Assembly (NCBI GenBank): GCA_025617745.1
Contig: CM046868.1
Span: forward strand, 23,365,608 to 23,429,607
Reading direction: 5' to 3'
Source: Heliocidaris erythrogramma
Taxonomy: Eukaryota; Echinodermata; Echinoidea; Camarodonta; Echinometridae
DNA length: 64,000 nucleotides
Shown here: piece after piece, positions 35,771 through 49,089 of the stretch
How the letters are laid out: each line of letters opens with the position of its first letter
Numbering within the stretch: position 1 is the first letter of the stretch
Position numbers and translations under genes: made by a program
Notes under the pieces: generated by a model
The model's input: only the letters and a program-made list of their open reading frames with translations
Told to the model about the DNA's origin: nothing
The model's database searches: none

Positions 35771-37042
35771 AATCTCTTCCTATCTCTATCGCTTGTTCTC
35801 TCACGTCTTTCCCCATTTTTTTTCTAAATGCCTATCTCTTTGAAGTATGTTTGTCTTCCTGCATATCTTAATGTTAACTCGATATATCTCTATCTCGTTA
35901 ATGTGTACCAAAATGAATTACTTTGTGAGAAGATACCAAACTGATATTGAATTTTGGGGTACAAAGAACCATACGAAATAGTAAATTCACATAAACATGA
36001 AAATCATTGTGCTATCACAAATCTCGGGAAGAAATGACATCAAGGAGAATACTACAATCACAAACAGATACAGTAATATAAAATTTGAATATGCAAAATT
36101 GTAATAAGTGCCCATACTGCGTGTCAAAATGTCAACATTTTTAGGGCATTATTAAAATTCTGATCCCCCCCCAACTACATCTCCATCAGAAAAAAAAGTA
36201 CATCTTGGTCTGCCAAATTTTCAGGTTAAGCTTGGAAAGCTGCTCTTGAAAAACAAATATGTAGTTTCGAGGCAATCAAATATTTCGTGCTAATTAAGCC
36301 ACTGTCTTTAAAGTCAACATTGAGTAGTTTTGGTTTTGAAAAAAATTAAAACATACAATTCTCAAATAATGAAACAAAATTTACATCAAATCTTCAAAAA
36401 AACAGGAGTTGAAAAAGGAGCAAATAACGACAGGGTCATCGTGTCTGTCGGGACTACATGCAGTACGCTATATATCCCAAAGAGCATTTTTGTGTCGGAG
36501 TTTTGCAGTGGCTGAATCGTCCCCTTGACATAGCCAACTATAGACGAAGATCGTGATCGACAGATATATGAGTTTTTTCAGACAAAACTCTTGAAATGCA
36601 TTTATAACCAGAACTCAAGTTTAATAGCACAAACAATACATGACGTGTAGACATTTCACCTGTTGAAATTAACCTATTTTCTTTTTCAATCTTTAAGTAA
36701 GCCCCGCGTAGAGGTGGTATATATATATATATATTTTTTTATTATCTTCCAATTATGATTATAAAGCATATAGTATTACTATTTTCCACAGTATAGCATT
36801 CTTACACAGACATGATGAGGCATATAAAAACGCTCGGAAAATTGTTCAGTTACATTCTATTTAGTAGAAACTAAACGAGCAGTCTTGCATATTATACAAA
36901 GTAATAAATAAACAGTCAACAGATAATAATTTTTATGAAGTAACAATATCATTAATATGACGAAAAGAAGAAGAAAAAAGGAGAAAGATGAAAGGATAGA
37001 GAGGGGGAGGAGAGCGAGATTAAAATAAAGAGTGACTATATG

Positions 37043-37086
37043 AGATAGATAGATAGATAGAGAGAGAGAGAGGGGGGGGGGGGGGG
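37043..37086 (+). repeat. (GATA)n-(GA)n-poly-G compound microsatellite
   Basis: GATAGATAGATAGATAG, then AGAGAGAG, then about 14 G. Confidence 0.95.
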
Positions 37087-38186
37087 AGGTCTAGAGAATA
37101 GAGAAATATAAAATTAGAATATACAGCATAAATAATAGACAAACATGTCTACATAGTATATGTACTTTCAATTATCCCCCTTCAAATATTGGAGGATTTC
37201 ACGAATTTTGTGGCGTATCTTTTGCAATCTGTCTCTCCAAAATATAAACGGAAAAGCAATTAAGAGCAAGTCCCCTTTATTGGACTTCTATATCCATTTC
37301 TAAATTGGTTTGATCGCTTTAATGGAGTAAGATTCTGTGTAAGAAATCTGTCCTAAAGGTCGCGTAATAAAGGCTTGCTTTTGAATAAATCCCTTCAGAG
37401 TTTCTACAATTTCAGTAGAGCTTAAGGAGCTTAACGTAGAGATCCCCCAGGTAATGTGCACAAGCTTTTAGCGGGTATATAAAGCCCAGGAGGGTCTTCA
37501 AAGAAATGGAATGATAAGCTGAAATTACTCTCAATTAATAACATTCCCGTTAATGAGAACGATAATGACATATGTCAATATATTCGTTCCGAATGGATTA
37601 GGTAAAAAATTAACTGAAATATCCAGTTTATAACCACTCCTTTAATTCCCTACGCTGTGCCTTTTTTCGTTAATAAGAATTCGTGTGTTCGCATTCGACG
37701 TATACTGGTTCGAACTGCGTTTATTCTAAAGCAAGCTTATAACAAAAATTAATTAAGATTTTTTCCTGCGACTTTATGTTTAAAAGAGATGATTGATATT
37801 ATGTTCAATTAGCTATCATAAGTGCAATTTCAAAGTTATTTCTTTGGATTATAAGGCACTATCCACAGCCTGAACTTTGAACCTTTCAGTTATTTTTTGA
37901 ACCAAAATACTTTGGACATCTAGGCACTAATTACAGAAATGAATTAATTTGTATTCCTGGGTCACATGAATGTGCATTAACTGAAGCTGCTCGTAGCTTC
38001 TCTTGACATTTAAAAAACGTACATAAATCTCATGCATCTCCGAAATCCATATTAAAAATGAAATTCCCTTCATAAATATAACGAGTAATTCCTCCATTTT
38101 ACTTTGCATTTTCGAAAGAATAATCGTTCATGGGTAGCGACATTCAAATACACATTTACAAAATAGCTTCCGTACATAGCTGTGTT

Positions 38187-38316
38187 CTGTAGGATTTCTC
38201 AGAGAAAAAGAAATACTTTTGATTTTTCACATTAAAAAAAAAATCAGTCCATTCAATCTTACTAAATTTAGTTAGATTGAATTCACCGATTTCTTTTTCT
38301 CTGAGAAATCCTACAG
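38187..38316. mobile_element. small hairpin element with perfect 28-bp inverted repeats
   Basis: 38187-38214 (starting CTGTAGGATTTCTCAGAGAA) is perfectly complementary to 38289-38316. The 74-bp loop contains a second weak inverted motif around TTCAATCT/AGATTGAA. No TA duplication at the edges was established. MITE-like. Confidence 0.7.
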
Positions 38317-41300
38317 ATTTTTTACTCCTCCCATTGGTTATTAATAATTGAAACATTTTCACTGTACTTGGAATACCTTTGTATGCAATTAAAATGCATA
38401 TGAAACCAAAATAATTTCTGCTCTTTACTCATTTTCAAAGGACCCAAATTAGCAAGAACATGAGGTCAATTTAAATGACATGTTTTGTGTTGCATTCGGC
38501 AGCCTAATAACATATTTTGATGAGAAAAAAGAAATGAAACATCTAAGGACAAAAACTATCTCTGAAATAGTTAAAGAGTTTTAAGTTCTAAGTAATATCA
38601 TGTTATAGAGGTTGTCAGAATATATAAACATCGCTGGAATTGAGATATATATTTTCCATTCAAAGACAATTACGTACAAAAAACAACACGATTTTTTTTT
38701 TATCCAGAGTAACTTTTTCGTTAAATAGACTTTTTATAATTTGTTCAAAAAGTTGTTCAAAAAGTTGTTTTAAAGTAGTCGATGAAGTACAATGCCTTTG
38801 TTTCCAACGCGAAATCCAAACCTGCATAAATTCTCTCAGCGGGTCTCTATTTTCTTTTTTTTTTCTTCTCCCCCTTTCCTTTCGCCTTTCAGTCAGAACA
38901 TTTTATTGTCAGGGACCTGCTGAGAACGCGTAGGTACACCCCTTTGGTGTTATTTCCTAAACATTTCAGGTTTATCACCCCCACGATCCTTGGTGAGTTT
39001 CGTGATATTTCTTCCCCTTTTATGATTGTAAAAATACGTTTGTATATTTCTCTGAAAATAACAAATAACGATAAAATTAATAATAGCAATAGTCATATTT
39101 TTTTCTGATTCTACTCAATATTTTATAGTATATAGTACAATACAGTATTGTCATTACGATGCTCTATTTTAATGTCTGAATTATTTCACTCGGTTTTGAT
39201 TATTCATCATGCAAATAATGTGGTTTATACTTGGCTGGGAAATGTCAAATCTTGAGGTGGCCTTTTTCGTCTTGATCTGACTCAATCGTTTAAATCCGCG
39301 CCGAAACATTATTCAGGCTGCCGGCGAAAAGTAATATTATACAACTAACCTATATCCAAATCTGTAAAGTATATCATTTCAAGAAATTACTTCGTTCTTA
39401 AGGAATTGGCACGGTTACATCACCCTTCTCCAATCGCGCTAACAAATGCCATCAAAATCATGTCTAGTTATTGGAGTAAAATTGAGAGGAGAGAGATAGC
39501 GCTTTGCACATAATTCGTCTATAGCCCCAGGATGGCATAGCATTATCGTGACTGCGATAAATGGACACAAACGCCCTACTTAACTCCGTATACAATTTGC
39601 TATTAAATATGAAAGCGCGCGTGTCGAACGCATATCGCTACGATCTCATACGGATACAGGAACATATGGCGTAAACTTATTTCTTTATTTCCACACGAAT
39701 AAAAAATGGGAAAACAAAGATCCCGTCTGTGTTATGAGAAAGAATCACCGATATTTTTTTTCTCACGCCTTATTTTAAAAATGATTTAAGAGCATTTTTT
39801 CTTCGGATATTTTGACATCATACGATATTTTTGGAACGAAAAAAGAAGAAAGAAATTGATGCATGATAATACAGGTTACGCTCAATCCATGCATAGCCTC
39901 CCTTTTCTATCCCTATTTCTACCCTGTTCGTCTCCTCTTTCATATCTCTCTCTCTATCTTTCTCTCTCACCTTCTTTATTTCACTCACTCTCTCTCTCTT
40001 TTCTCTATTCTGCATGATATAGAGGTCAAGCTCAAATAATCAATTTACCCTAGCCCTATATTTCTACCCCCATCCTTGCTATCTCCATCTCGCTCTCTCT
40101 CTCTCTCTTTCTCTCTCTTTCTCCCTCTGAAAATAAGGAGGGTAGTGTTACAACGGACCGCCGACTGTTGACAACTTTTCAATAGAGTTTAAACAGTTTG
40201 GTGTGGACTGTACTGTTTGTTTTCGGAGCTCAGTAACAAATAGAATATATTGCGGTGAAAAGAAAAGAGGGAGAGACACCAATAGCTTGTAGCGATATTA
40301 TTCTGTTGTCGCAAAACGGAGATCAAGAGAAGAAAAAAAAACAGCCAACAGAAATACATAGGTCTGGGTGCTTCCACAATAAACACACACCTACTGACAG
40401 GAAACCACCGTGAAGAAATTGCTTAATGTGCAATCAGATTGAATCAATTCCTTTCATTCATATTATCAACATGTTTGAATATTATTGACCCGATCATGCG
40501 CTGGTAGAAATGAACTTCATTATCACTCAAACTTTGTATCATCGCAGTTGGTGCATGCCTGCTCGCTACATAAAGCTAAAACTATCAAAATTACCTTAAA
40601 TATATGCCTAAACTTCTAAAAATAGACAGCTTATGAACAAAAATATATAATTTCATAATGTTATTACGTTCGTACAGTTATACAGTCTAAGCAAAACTGG
40701 TTATGTAGTTTTCCTTTTTTCCTCTTTTTTTGGTTATATTTTGTTGGTTGTAGTTGCCTAGCTCCGTTTCACATATTATATATTTTTATTTTGAAATAAT
40801 TGCAGAAAATTATAATGTGGTAACTAAAATCATTCATAATAGTTCCACTTCATCTTAAAGTCTTTCAAGCCTCCATATAGTCATGATAGGTTATGTATAA
40901 ATTAGGCCTATATATCAAATAAAATTTGTGTTGTAACTGATCCATCCACAGCAACGGCATTTATAATTATGTGAGGAAAAGTATCCACTCTTAAATAACA
41001 CGTTACTCCTGCTCCTCATTAGAAAACAGAAAGAAAGAAATAGAAGCCAATGCTGCATCTATACATGGCATATATTATATACCGTTACGGTAATATTATT
41101 TGGATAGATAAATCAAAATAAAGTACGTAGAGTTCCCATAATTCTTCAATACTATATTCCGCCGCGCTCGGCTATACGTTACCGAATAATAGGCCTGCAT
41201 TGGCTGTTGGCAGCGGGGTGAAGCCATTTCTTACCGAGACCAGACATGCCAGACAGACAGGGTCGTAAACTATCAATAATCAACATGGCATGGGCTTCAC

Positions 41301-41520
41301 ACACAAAATAAGGTTGGCATTTTTAGGCTTTAAAATCCTTCAAATTAACCCTGTCAGTTGAATAAATGTTTATATAAATGAAGTGACTTCATTATTCACG
41401 TCAACGAATTCATGAGTTTGGCAAACGCTTCAGTCTACTAGTATCTTGCGGCGATCTTACATTTCTAGATAAAATTTATAGTTCAGTAGCAGCGCTACAA
41501 TATATCAGTGCGTATGTTGG

Positions 41521-41556
41521 TATAGCCAAGGAGTTCTGTGGTAACTCCTTGGTATA
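41521..41556. repeat. short hairpin TATAGCCAAGGAGTT...AACTCCTTGGTATA
   Basis: A 14-15-bp stem with one unpaired base and a ~7-nt loop. The AACTCCTTG motif also occurs in the hairpin at 29895-29956. Confidence 0.7.
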
Positions 41557-43024
41557 GCTATCGAAATTCACAGTATACTGTCATGACTGTCGAAGGTATA
41601 CACACCATTTGTTGTTGTTGCCATGTCAGTCAATACCAACACCTTATTGCACGTGTAAACTTCTAAAAAGTTGATTGCTCCTTCAAAGGAACCCTCTTGT
41701 CTAGAATGTCTAGCTCAATATTATAAGTCCACAATTTATTTTGTATACACCATGCCATTCCACGCACACTTTTTATCGGAAACTTTACATTATAGCACCA
41801 ACTTTCGCTTACAAACACCAATTCTTCATATATTATAAATACGACTTGCAATTGTAACCTGGATGCGTCATTGTCATAATTTGTATAATTCATTTCGATT
41901 CATATTAGGAACTCAAAGCAGATAAAATTTGTTTATTATGACGTATGCCCATGATGCTTACATGCTTCCGAATTTTATAAACTTTTTGCTCAATAATCTT
42001 CTCCCAAATTACTGCGTTGTCTTTATTGATAAGGATCTAAAATTGGTTTGATTGAATCTTATTTCTTACAATCATACATGAATACTATAGTATTCTGCTG
42101 CTAAATTATAACTATTCTAAATAATGAGGTTTTAGTATATCATGGCTTCAGTGAATTACATACATTTCGCAGCATACAATTGTAATTGTAGCTCCATCGT
42201 TCAAAGGAATCAAATGATTTTGATGACTATCAAGACAAACCTTGACAAAACATTGAACAATTATTTTAGACTTTTATAGTATCCCTCATTTCCTTTTCAA
42301 CACTCATGCAACATCAAAGTATTTCTTAAAACATCTGCATAAATATGTAGATGTTATAATAAATCGGCATAATCATTAAATGGAGCTATGATTATTGTTA
42401 GATTCATTTCATTGATTTCCTCCTTGGCATCCATGAATTACGATTATTCCTCGATCATAACTATCCAATTAACTGATTAATATGTATCTATTTGATGTTA
42501 TTAATATAGTTTGCCCACTAAAATAAACTTAATAGAATATAATGAGTGAAATCATGAGAGCAGATATTTTTTGTCCTTGTTGAATAGAAGTTCGAGAATA
42601 TTTAACAACTGCGATTTCGTCATTTGTATTTCTTACATACAATGCAATACTAATGTATAAACTAACTATAAAGTGATGGTGTTGTTACAAGTAACAATTA
42701 CTCATGTAACGGTTGAGGATAAAGTGTAACAACTGGAAAGAAAATTTGCCTTTAATGTATGCCAAAATATTGAGAATAGTTTATTTTTAAGTATTATGCA
42801 CAACTGCCTTTTGTTTGTCTTTTTGAAAGCATTTTCTCCTTCTCTCTCGAAACACCAGACTTTAAAAGCTGGTGTGCATCTTTATGAAAGTCATTAAGAA
42901 AATGATAATCAAGTGTAGAATATGGAGAGTAATTATCATCTTGAAGTAATGTGTTAATTGCATGGTCCGCGGAGTAAGGGGAGAGGTGATAATGGATAAT
43001 GACCTAGTGATTAGTGACTCTCAC

Positions 43025-43658
43025 CTGCTCCACACGTATCACTGTCGTGTGTTACGCCGGGTGATGAGCGGGGACGCACGGCTAGCAACCGCCCCGGAGT
43101 GCGATGAGAAAAGAAAGGCGACGCCGTAGCCACTGCGTGATGGGCCAGCGAGAAGTCCGGCGACATTCGCTCATCCTGGTCATCATTTGGAGACGACAGG
43201 CTTTCCGAATCTCGACCCGATATCGGCGACGATTTTGTGAATTTGTTAGGGTCTAGGATGTCCAGCACAGAGAATGGGGTGAGTTTAGGAGGTCGCGTTG
43301 GCGATTGTTCTCGGTGCTCCTGCCTCCGCATCACTGGCGGGCTGGGCTGGGGGTGATGGTGGGGTCTGATGGCGTTGAGATTGCGATTCTCCAGCGGAGG
43401 TTGGCATGTATGGATAGCTGCTGTAGTAAGATCGGGTGACGATGGCGCCGCCCCCGGGCTCATGGCGGGGCTTGAATCCGAGGTCCCGCTGGGTGATCGC
43501 GCTCCACTCGAATAACTACGATCTCCATCTCCACGACCCGGGCTCCTAGTAGCGTCCTCCATCGGCTGCATAATGTCCTTTCTACGTTCTAGATTTCTCT
43601 TCCTTTCCTCTGTAGGTAAATCACCGATGTTACTCGGGGGGTGAGTTAAAACCAGCAT
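43025..43658 (-). CDS. NK1: NK1-class homeobox protein, exon 1 (N-terminal, TN/EH1 motif)
   Basis: This exon encodes residues 1-211 plus the first base of codon 212. The start ATG is the first in frame after an upstream TGA (43677-43679). A second Met at residue 30 (MQPMED) is an alternative start. The sequence is Ser/Pro-rich and low in order, with the key motif PFSVLDILDPNKF at about 128-140. This is the TN/EH1-type segment found near the N-terminus of NK-class proteins; in this family it recruits Groucho/TLE co-repressors. The donor GCAG|GTGAGAGT on the minus strand is a strong consensus. Linking it to exon 2 rests on matching phase, strand, order and the shared NK1 identity, and not on transcript evidence. 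If the donor were skipped, the frame would end four codons later, near 43011. Confidence 0.9.
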
Positions 43659-44100
43659 TGAGAGTCTCCTAGCCGCTCAGTATTACAGATGAAACCAAAC
43701 TACACATGTGCTTCCTGCAGACGATCAACTATATGATCTAAACAATAGAAAATCAGTGTCACAAGTCAGTTGTGATTCACTGCGTAATGATGATGTCACA
43801 CTAATGAAGTGATGTTTGTAGCTATAGCAGACGATACTTGTTTCTCTCTGCCTCTCTTGCTCTCTGCTACAAAATGAAGCAGCGCGCGCACACTCGAGCC
43901 ACTGACCTCTATTACCAGCTGGAAACCAATCTTGTGCGAACTCACTGCGCAGGCGCAATACCATTCATTACTTCTAATAATGGCAATGGAATGGAGAGAG
44001 GGCCCGGGTCGCGATCATTTTAGGAGTAATTGAAAAGGACCATTCACAAATGATTCTACAGTCTCATTAGCACGGAACGTTTTAATTGGTGACCAAAAAA
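43659..44100 (-). promoter_or_regulatory. probable promoter/5' UTR region of NK1
   Basis: Lies directly upstream of the start codon on the minus strand. It is less AT-rich than the surroundings and contains an NRF1-like palindrome TGCGCAGGCGCA at 43946-43957 and a CCAAT pentamer on the plus strand at 43926-43930. No convincing TATA box was seen. The transcription start cannot be placed. Confidence 0.4.
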
Positions 44101-46260
44101 CCCCACCAAAACCAAGCGGTGTCGCAATGCGTACACAGTCACATCTATCGACCCTCCCACTTTTCACCCCAAAGCAATTAACTGCCTAAACACCTCCTTC
44201 AATAGATTTTAGATCGTTTTTAACCATTTCAATACACGCCGCCGACAAAATATCGACAATAGCATCAAACGCAGTGGCCTGTTGCCCACCTTTAAATGAA
44301 AATAGGGGAATATATCCGTTCCCCTTTAACAGTACCTTTCTCAAATCCTCGCCAAAATAATTGAGCAATAAAAGTTTACAAGGAGCTATGAATTGGCGAG
44401 CGCAGATCAAAGGGTGCCGACGGTAGGTAATATCTTTTTCTTTTCCATCCTGTTGAATTCTTGGAGGGCTATTTCAGCGGCGATCAATGACGCATGTTTA
44501 TTGTGAATCCACATGTTTAGCTCGCTTCACGGGACCTTTTGGGTTGTAAACAACGATGTAACCTCGACTTGAATACTAAAATCAGATCCAAAGCATCCAC
44601 CACCCCCCCCCCCCCACTTCTCTCTCTTTCTCTCCGATATTCTTACACAGAAAAGAGAATAAAATGGCTTCATTCAGTGTACAACGATTAATAACAAAAC
44701 AGTCTGAGGCAGTCGGTAAGAGTTTATGGCAGCCGAAGTAGACCCACAACTCGCCACCTGTGGTCAAGATCATCCTATTAAAACCTCAATTCCTGGCTCT
44801 TAAAACCCCCATATCAGCCCAAATTACCGTCTATCATCCCACCGCTCACGGCCGAAAATCGCTCGTAAAACAGGAAGAAAAGCGCCGAGGAATATTAAAT
44901 GATTTTTTGATGGCACTTGCGAATGAGAGGGTTCTTTTTATGTGGGCCACACGGATCTGTGCCGTAATACAACATAATGGTACAAACGAAGGAAATAATG
45001 AATAAAATGTGTTTTTATTGAAGGAGAAAGACAGTTTACAAATATCAAATTGAATGAGTATCCGTTATTTTGTGTGGTTTTTTAAAAACTCTAAACGCGA
45101 GTGTATATTTGGAGTAAGAATGTGTTATTTTTTACTCCAGTTAGGCTGTCTATTTAATTAGGTTGTTTTTTTTCCAGTCATGTCCTACCTTTAACCGTAA
45201 TGTAACAAGAAATAACACAGTGTCTCTAATTTAAATGGATACTTCAATAAGACTTTGATTCTCTCCAAACGTTATCTTTGTTTTGTTTTGTTTCGTGATT
45301 TTATTCAAAAAAATAATGGGCTCACCTGAACTGAAGAAGATGTGTTTACAAAGAGGTTTCTATTCGATATCCACCAATATAATGCCCGGAGAGATGGTAT
45401 ACGCATGGCAATGACAGCCAGTCTAAACATCGGCTTATACATCACTTCGGACCTTAAAAGAATTGTCAAAATTCAAAGAATCTACACAAAACCCCCACTT
45501 CATTTTTGATTGCCCCGGGTATAGACATACCATAAGCTGCTTTTAGGGGGTGATCGGTGGAAGAGGGGGTCTCCTTAGTGCACCCATGGGGTAAATGTCA
45601 TGGATAGGGGTAATCGTATTGTTCGTTTCGCACCCAGATGGCTGAAAGAGGCACGCGGAATACACCCATACACCACAACAAAAGGGGTTCGATACCAAAG
45701 AAACAATGTGGCTTCATCCCTGCCCCCTTTGTCATCCCAAATCCCAGCCCGCTAACCCGTGTCTCAAATTGCCGCAATGTAATTAGGAAATAACCCCGCT
45801 GACACTTCTTCGTGCTTTGGTACATTGCACTAAACCCCACCACAAAGGCATTGATGGGACTAATGAGAATATTATGAACGCAGGGATATCATTTTCACAC
45901 ATATTTACCAGATTAATCCCCGAATATCCAATTAAGCCGGGGGTGCAAATCGCATCGGCGAATTGGGGAGGGCTTAATGAATTTTAAACGCGTTTTTTAA
46001 AAGGCGGTTGTATTTGTTTGGGATTAAATGGTTCAAATCTCCGTAACACAGTCCCGTTTTAATCGCTATCAGAGGCGGCCGAGCTTCGTTTTTGGACAAC
46101 AATGAGTTATGAATTAATTTCATATTATTATGACAATAATCTTTTCAATCAGCTCAAGAAAGATAGTTGTTTTCAGAAGGGATATCACTATAAGTAAACC
46201 ATCATTTACTTGATGAAATTACGACTCTTCTGATTAGGAGAAATTAATCTTGCGGATTCA
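44101..46260. other. single-copy upstream DNA of NK1, candidate cis-regulatory region
   Basis: No transposon recognised. The segment 45840-46110 carries TAATCC (45914-45919) and its complement GGATTA (46021-46026), the core preferred by Otx/Gsc-type (K50) homeodomains, plus several ATTA cores. This is site-level evidence only. Confidence 0.35.
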
Positions 46261-46337
46261 AAACTATGTCACAAATAATTAAGACGCCAACCTTTTCTTC
46301 ATCTCCAGAGAAAATTCGCGTAATCACATTTCCGAGC

Positions 46338-46555
46338 CCCCCCCCCCCCCAACACCAAAACTATGAGGGGAGAATGCTCCTTTACAACCCCAACCCCCCA
46401 CTCATACGCACTGAAAGACTGGAAGGTCTGGAGGCATTTGACGTTTTGTATCATTATTATTATCATTATAATTATTTTCCGGATAAAATCCTGGCGAGAA
46501 CGAAGTGCTCCTACCCCCCCCCCCTTCCCCACAAACACACACACACACACACATT
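46338..46555 (+). repeat. C-rich and (CA)n low-complexity patches
   Basis: Poly-C runs at about 46339-46350 and 46514-46525, an ATT/ATA-rich patch at 46450-46480, and (CA)n at 46533-46552. Confidence 0.85.
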
Positions 46556-46559
46556 CTCT

Positions 46560-47175
46560 TCTCACTAATTACAAAAACACTTGGAGAGGGGGCGGGTAGC
46601 AAAAACGGGAATGTGATTTAGGAGGGAATTATGTTTGGGTAGTGGAATTTCGCTGTTTCAAATATTTCGCCCCTTCATCATGCATTCTGAAAATGTTGGA
46701 TTTCTGTCCCTGACTGGGGAGGCTTCCCTTTCATGATATGATTACAGACACATCTTGGAGCTTTATTTACTTTAATTGCCAAAATTATGAAGTACTTTGC
46801 AGTACCTAGAAATAGAAATCTGGATTTTAAAGGTTTCCTATCGCTCCGAGTCCAGACAGAGTGTGTTAAAATTGCCAAAAGTTGTCCTGTCGCCCTCTGT
46901 CGTTCTTTATCTCTCTTTGGATGTGCCATAATGTACAGACTCTGAGGCTTATGGTGTGTTAGCATTCATAATTCTAATTCTAATTCATGCAGTTAATTCG
47001 TTTGCACTCGTATATATATATATTTTTTTTTTCTAAATTTAATTAGATCAATTACATGTACCTCATCTTTTCTCTCCTACATTTCCTTCTTATATTGTAC
47101 CTAATTCCTTCTTCCATACTTTCTCATTTTCTTTCTTTATATAAGATCTATTTTGATATGAAACTATTTTGAAAA
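46560..47175. other. unassigned DNA
   Basis: No gene or repeat recognised. Confidence 0.4.
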
Positions 47176-47180
47176 CAGGG

Positions 47181-49084
47181 GTGTCGATCCGTATTCACGA
47201 TTGGGGGGATGACCGGCGAGGGAGCGAAGCCAGGGCTTATCCAGGGATTATGGCGCCTGGTGAAAAAATATGAAGTTACGCCCCCCCCCCCCCCCGCCAC
47301 CGAGTGCCCAAACTTATCCACGTTAACGAGGGAGCAAAGCAACCGAGCGGCAAATTGTTCAATTTTTAACCCTAAAAAACGCAATTTCTTGTCTATTTTA
47401 CCCAGGAATTTGTTTTTATTATGCATTGATAAACGGTTTTCTATTCACTCATTACAATCGGGAGCAATACTAACGAAAACCCTATATAGGCTTGAGAAAG
47501 AGTCGAGATATTCAGCAAGGCTACCTAAAGTTGAGATTTCTTTGAAAAGTTGAACCAATATTTAGTAGGAGTCATAATTTTTATGGAACTTACATGATAT
47601 AGAGAACAAAGCAATTACATCTTATTTTTCCTTCAAATTTTGAACCCTTTAAGGCTATTTAAGAACCATATAGGCATACTGGGCGCGCGAAATTACGAGA
47701 TCTGGAAAGAAAATAATTATGCGACGGAGCAAAGCGACCGAGCTTTGGAAAATCTTCGCATTTCAAACCCTCAAAAACAATATTTCTAGTCTATTTACCC
47801 TGCGGATTCTTCATTTCCCTCTTTTTTCTTTCTCTCCTTTGCGTGTTTACGCCCCCTCCAAGTGCCGCCCAGGGCATGTGCCCCCTGCCCCCTAGATAGG
47901 CCACTGAGCGAAGGGTGTGGAAGGGGGTATCCCCCTCCCACACCAGGGACTTTTTCAAAAATCTGTCTGTAAACTTGCATTTTAGAGCATCCCAAAATGC
48001 TTGTTTTTTATGAAAAGAAGGAATGCACGGATCTACACCAATGGACGGAACACCTCAATTGAGAATGACAATGCGAGCGAACGAATTTTCTTCGATATTT
48101 CCGCATTGAAATTATGGCATTTCTTATTTCCTTACTTCTAATCATTAAAGAATTTGATGGTATTTCAAGATCAAACATAATGAGTTTTAAGTTAATGTAT
48201 CATAATTCTTATTTATTTCATCCAAAATATTGGGGGATGATAATACAGGCCATCCCCCTCCACCCAGTGGCGTATCTAGGGGGCAGGGCGGCACGTGCCC
48301 CGGGCGGCACTTGGAGGGGGTGCATAAAATTCAAAAAAGAAAGAAAAAAAAAGGGAAAATGAAGAAAAATCACAATGCTTAAGGATTATGCGCCCCCCCC
48401 CCCCAAATCGGTATAGGGTAAATGCATTAAAAATACAGTTTTTGAGGGTTCAAAATGCGAAAACTTTCTTTCAGTCTTTCAGGATCTCGTAATTTCGCGC
48501 CCCCAGTATATAGTTTTTTTAATGGCTTTTTTAAAATAGAGTTCAAAATTCCAAAATAAAGATGCAATTGTCGTTGCTTTGCTCGCTATCATGTAAGTTT
48601 CATCTGCCTCTTGCTAAGTATTGCACCCCAATCATGCCAATATAGGATAAAATGCATAAAACGGTATTTGCAGAGGTTCAACATTTAAAAGAAATCTCAA
48701 CTTCCAGTCGATTTGCTCAATTCCTCGACTATTTCTCAAAGGTTTTCGTTAATTATTTTGCTCCCAATTTTAGAATGGAGTGAATAGAAAACCGTTTATC
48801 AATGTACAAAATTCGAACTTGTCTACCGCATAGTTGCAGTGGTCAGTTGCAAAATTTCCTGGGTAAAATACGCAAGAAATTGTGCTTTTCAGGGTAAAAA
48901 ATTCAACAAAGTTGCCGCTTGGTCGCTTTGCTCCCTCGCTGTGCAATAACGTGGATAGGTTTGGGCACGGGGGGGGGGGGGCAACTTCTTTATTTGCCCC
49001 GGGCGCCATAATCCCTAGATACGCCACTGCCCGCACCTCAATTTCTTTTTTTATATACCACCATCCCTCCCCCGGGATCGACAC
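47181..49084. mobile_element. 1.9-kb foldback element
   Basis: The ends are perfect inverted GTGTCGATCC (47181-47190; complement at 49075-49084). The arms pair almost continuously: 47181-47915 with 48262-49084, diverged. Shared landmarks in mirrored order are GGGATTATGGCGCC, poly-C/G, CCCAAAC(T/C)TATCCACGTTA, GAGGGAGCAAAGC, TTACCCAGGAA, ACTTACATGATA, GCGCGAAATTACGAGATC, and the CTCCAAGTGCCGCCC / GGGCGGCACTTGGAG block. The ~345-bp centre (47916-48261) is unrelated and non-coding. No transposase. The arms contain the CAGTGGCGTATCTAGGG and AAAGCGACCGAGC motifs common in the dispersed repeats of this genome. Confidence 0.85.
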
Positions 49085-49089
49085 GCATG

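Noticed and set aside
47209-49084. Several 70-114-residue frames with AYLG and APGGTW-like phrases
   Set aside because: They are translations of the inverted arms in different frames, duplicated only because the DNA is palindromic.
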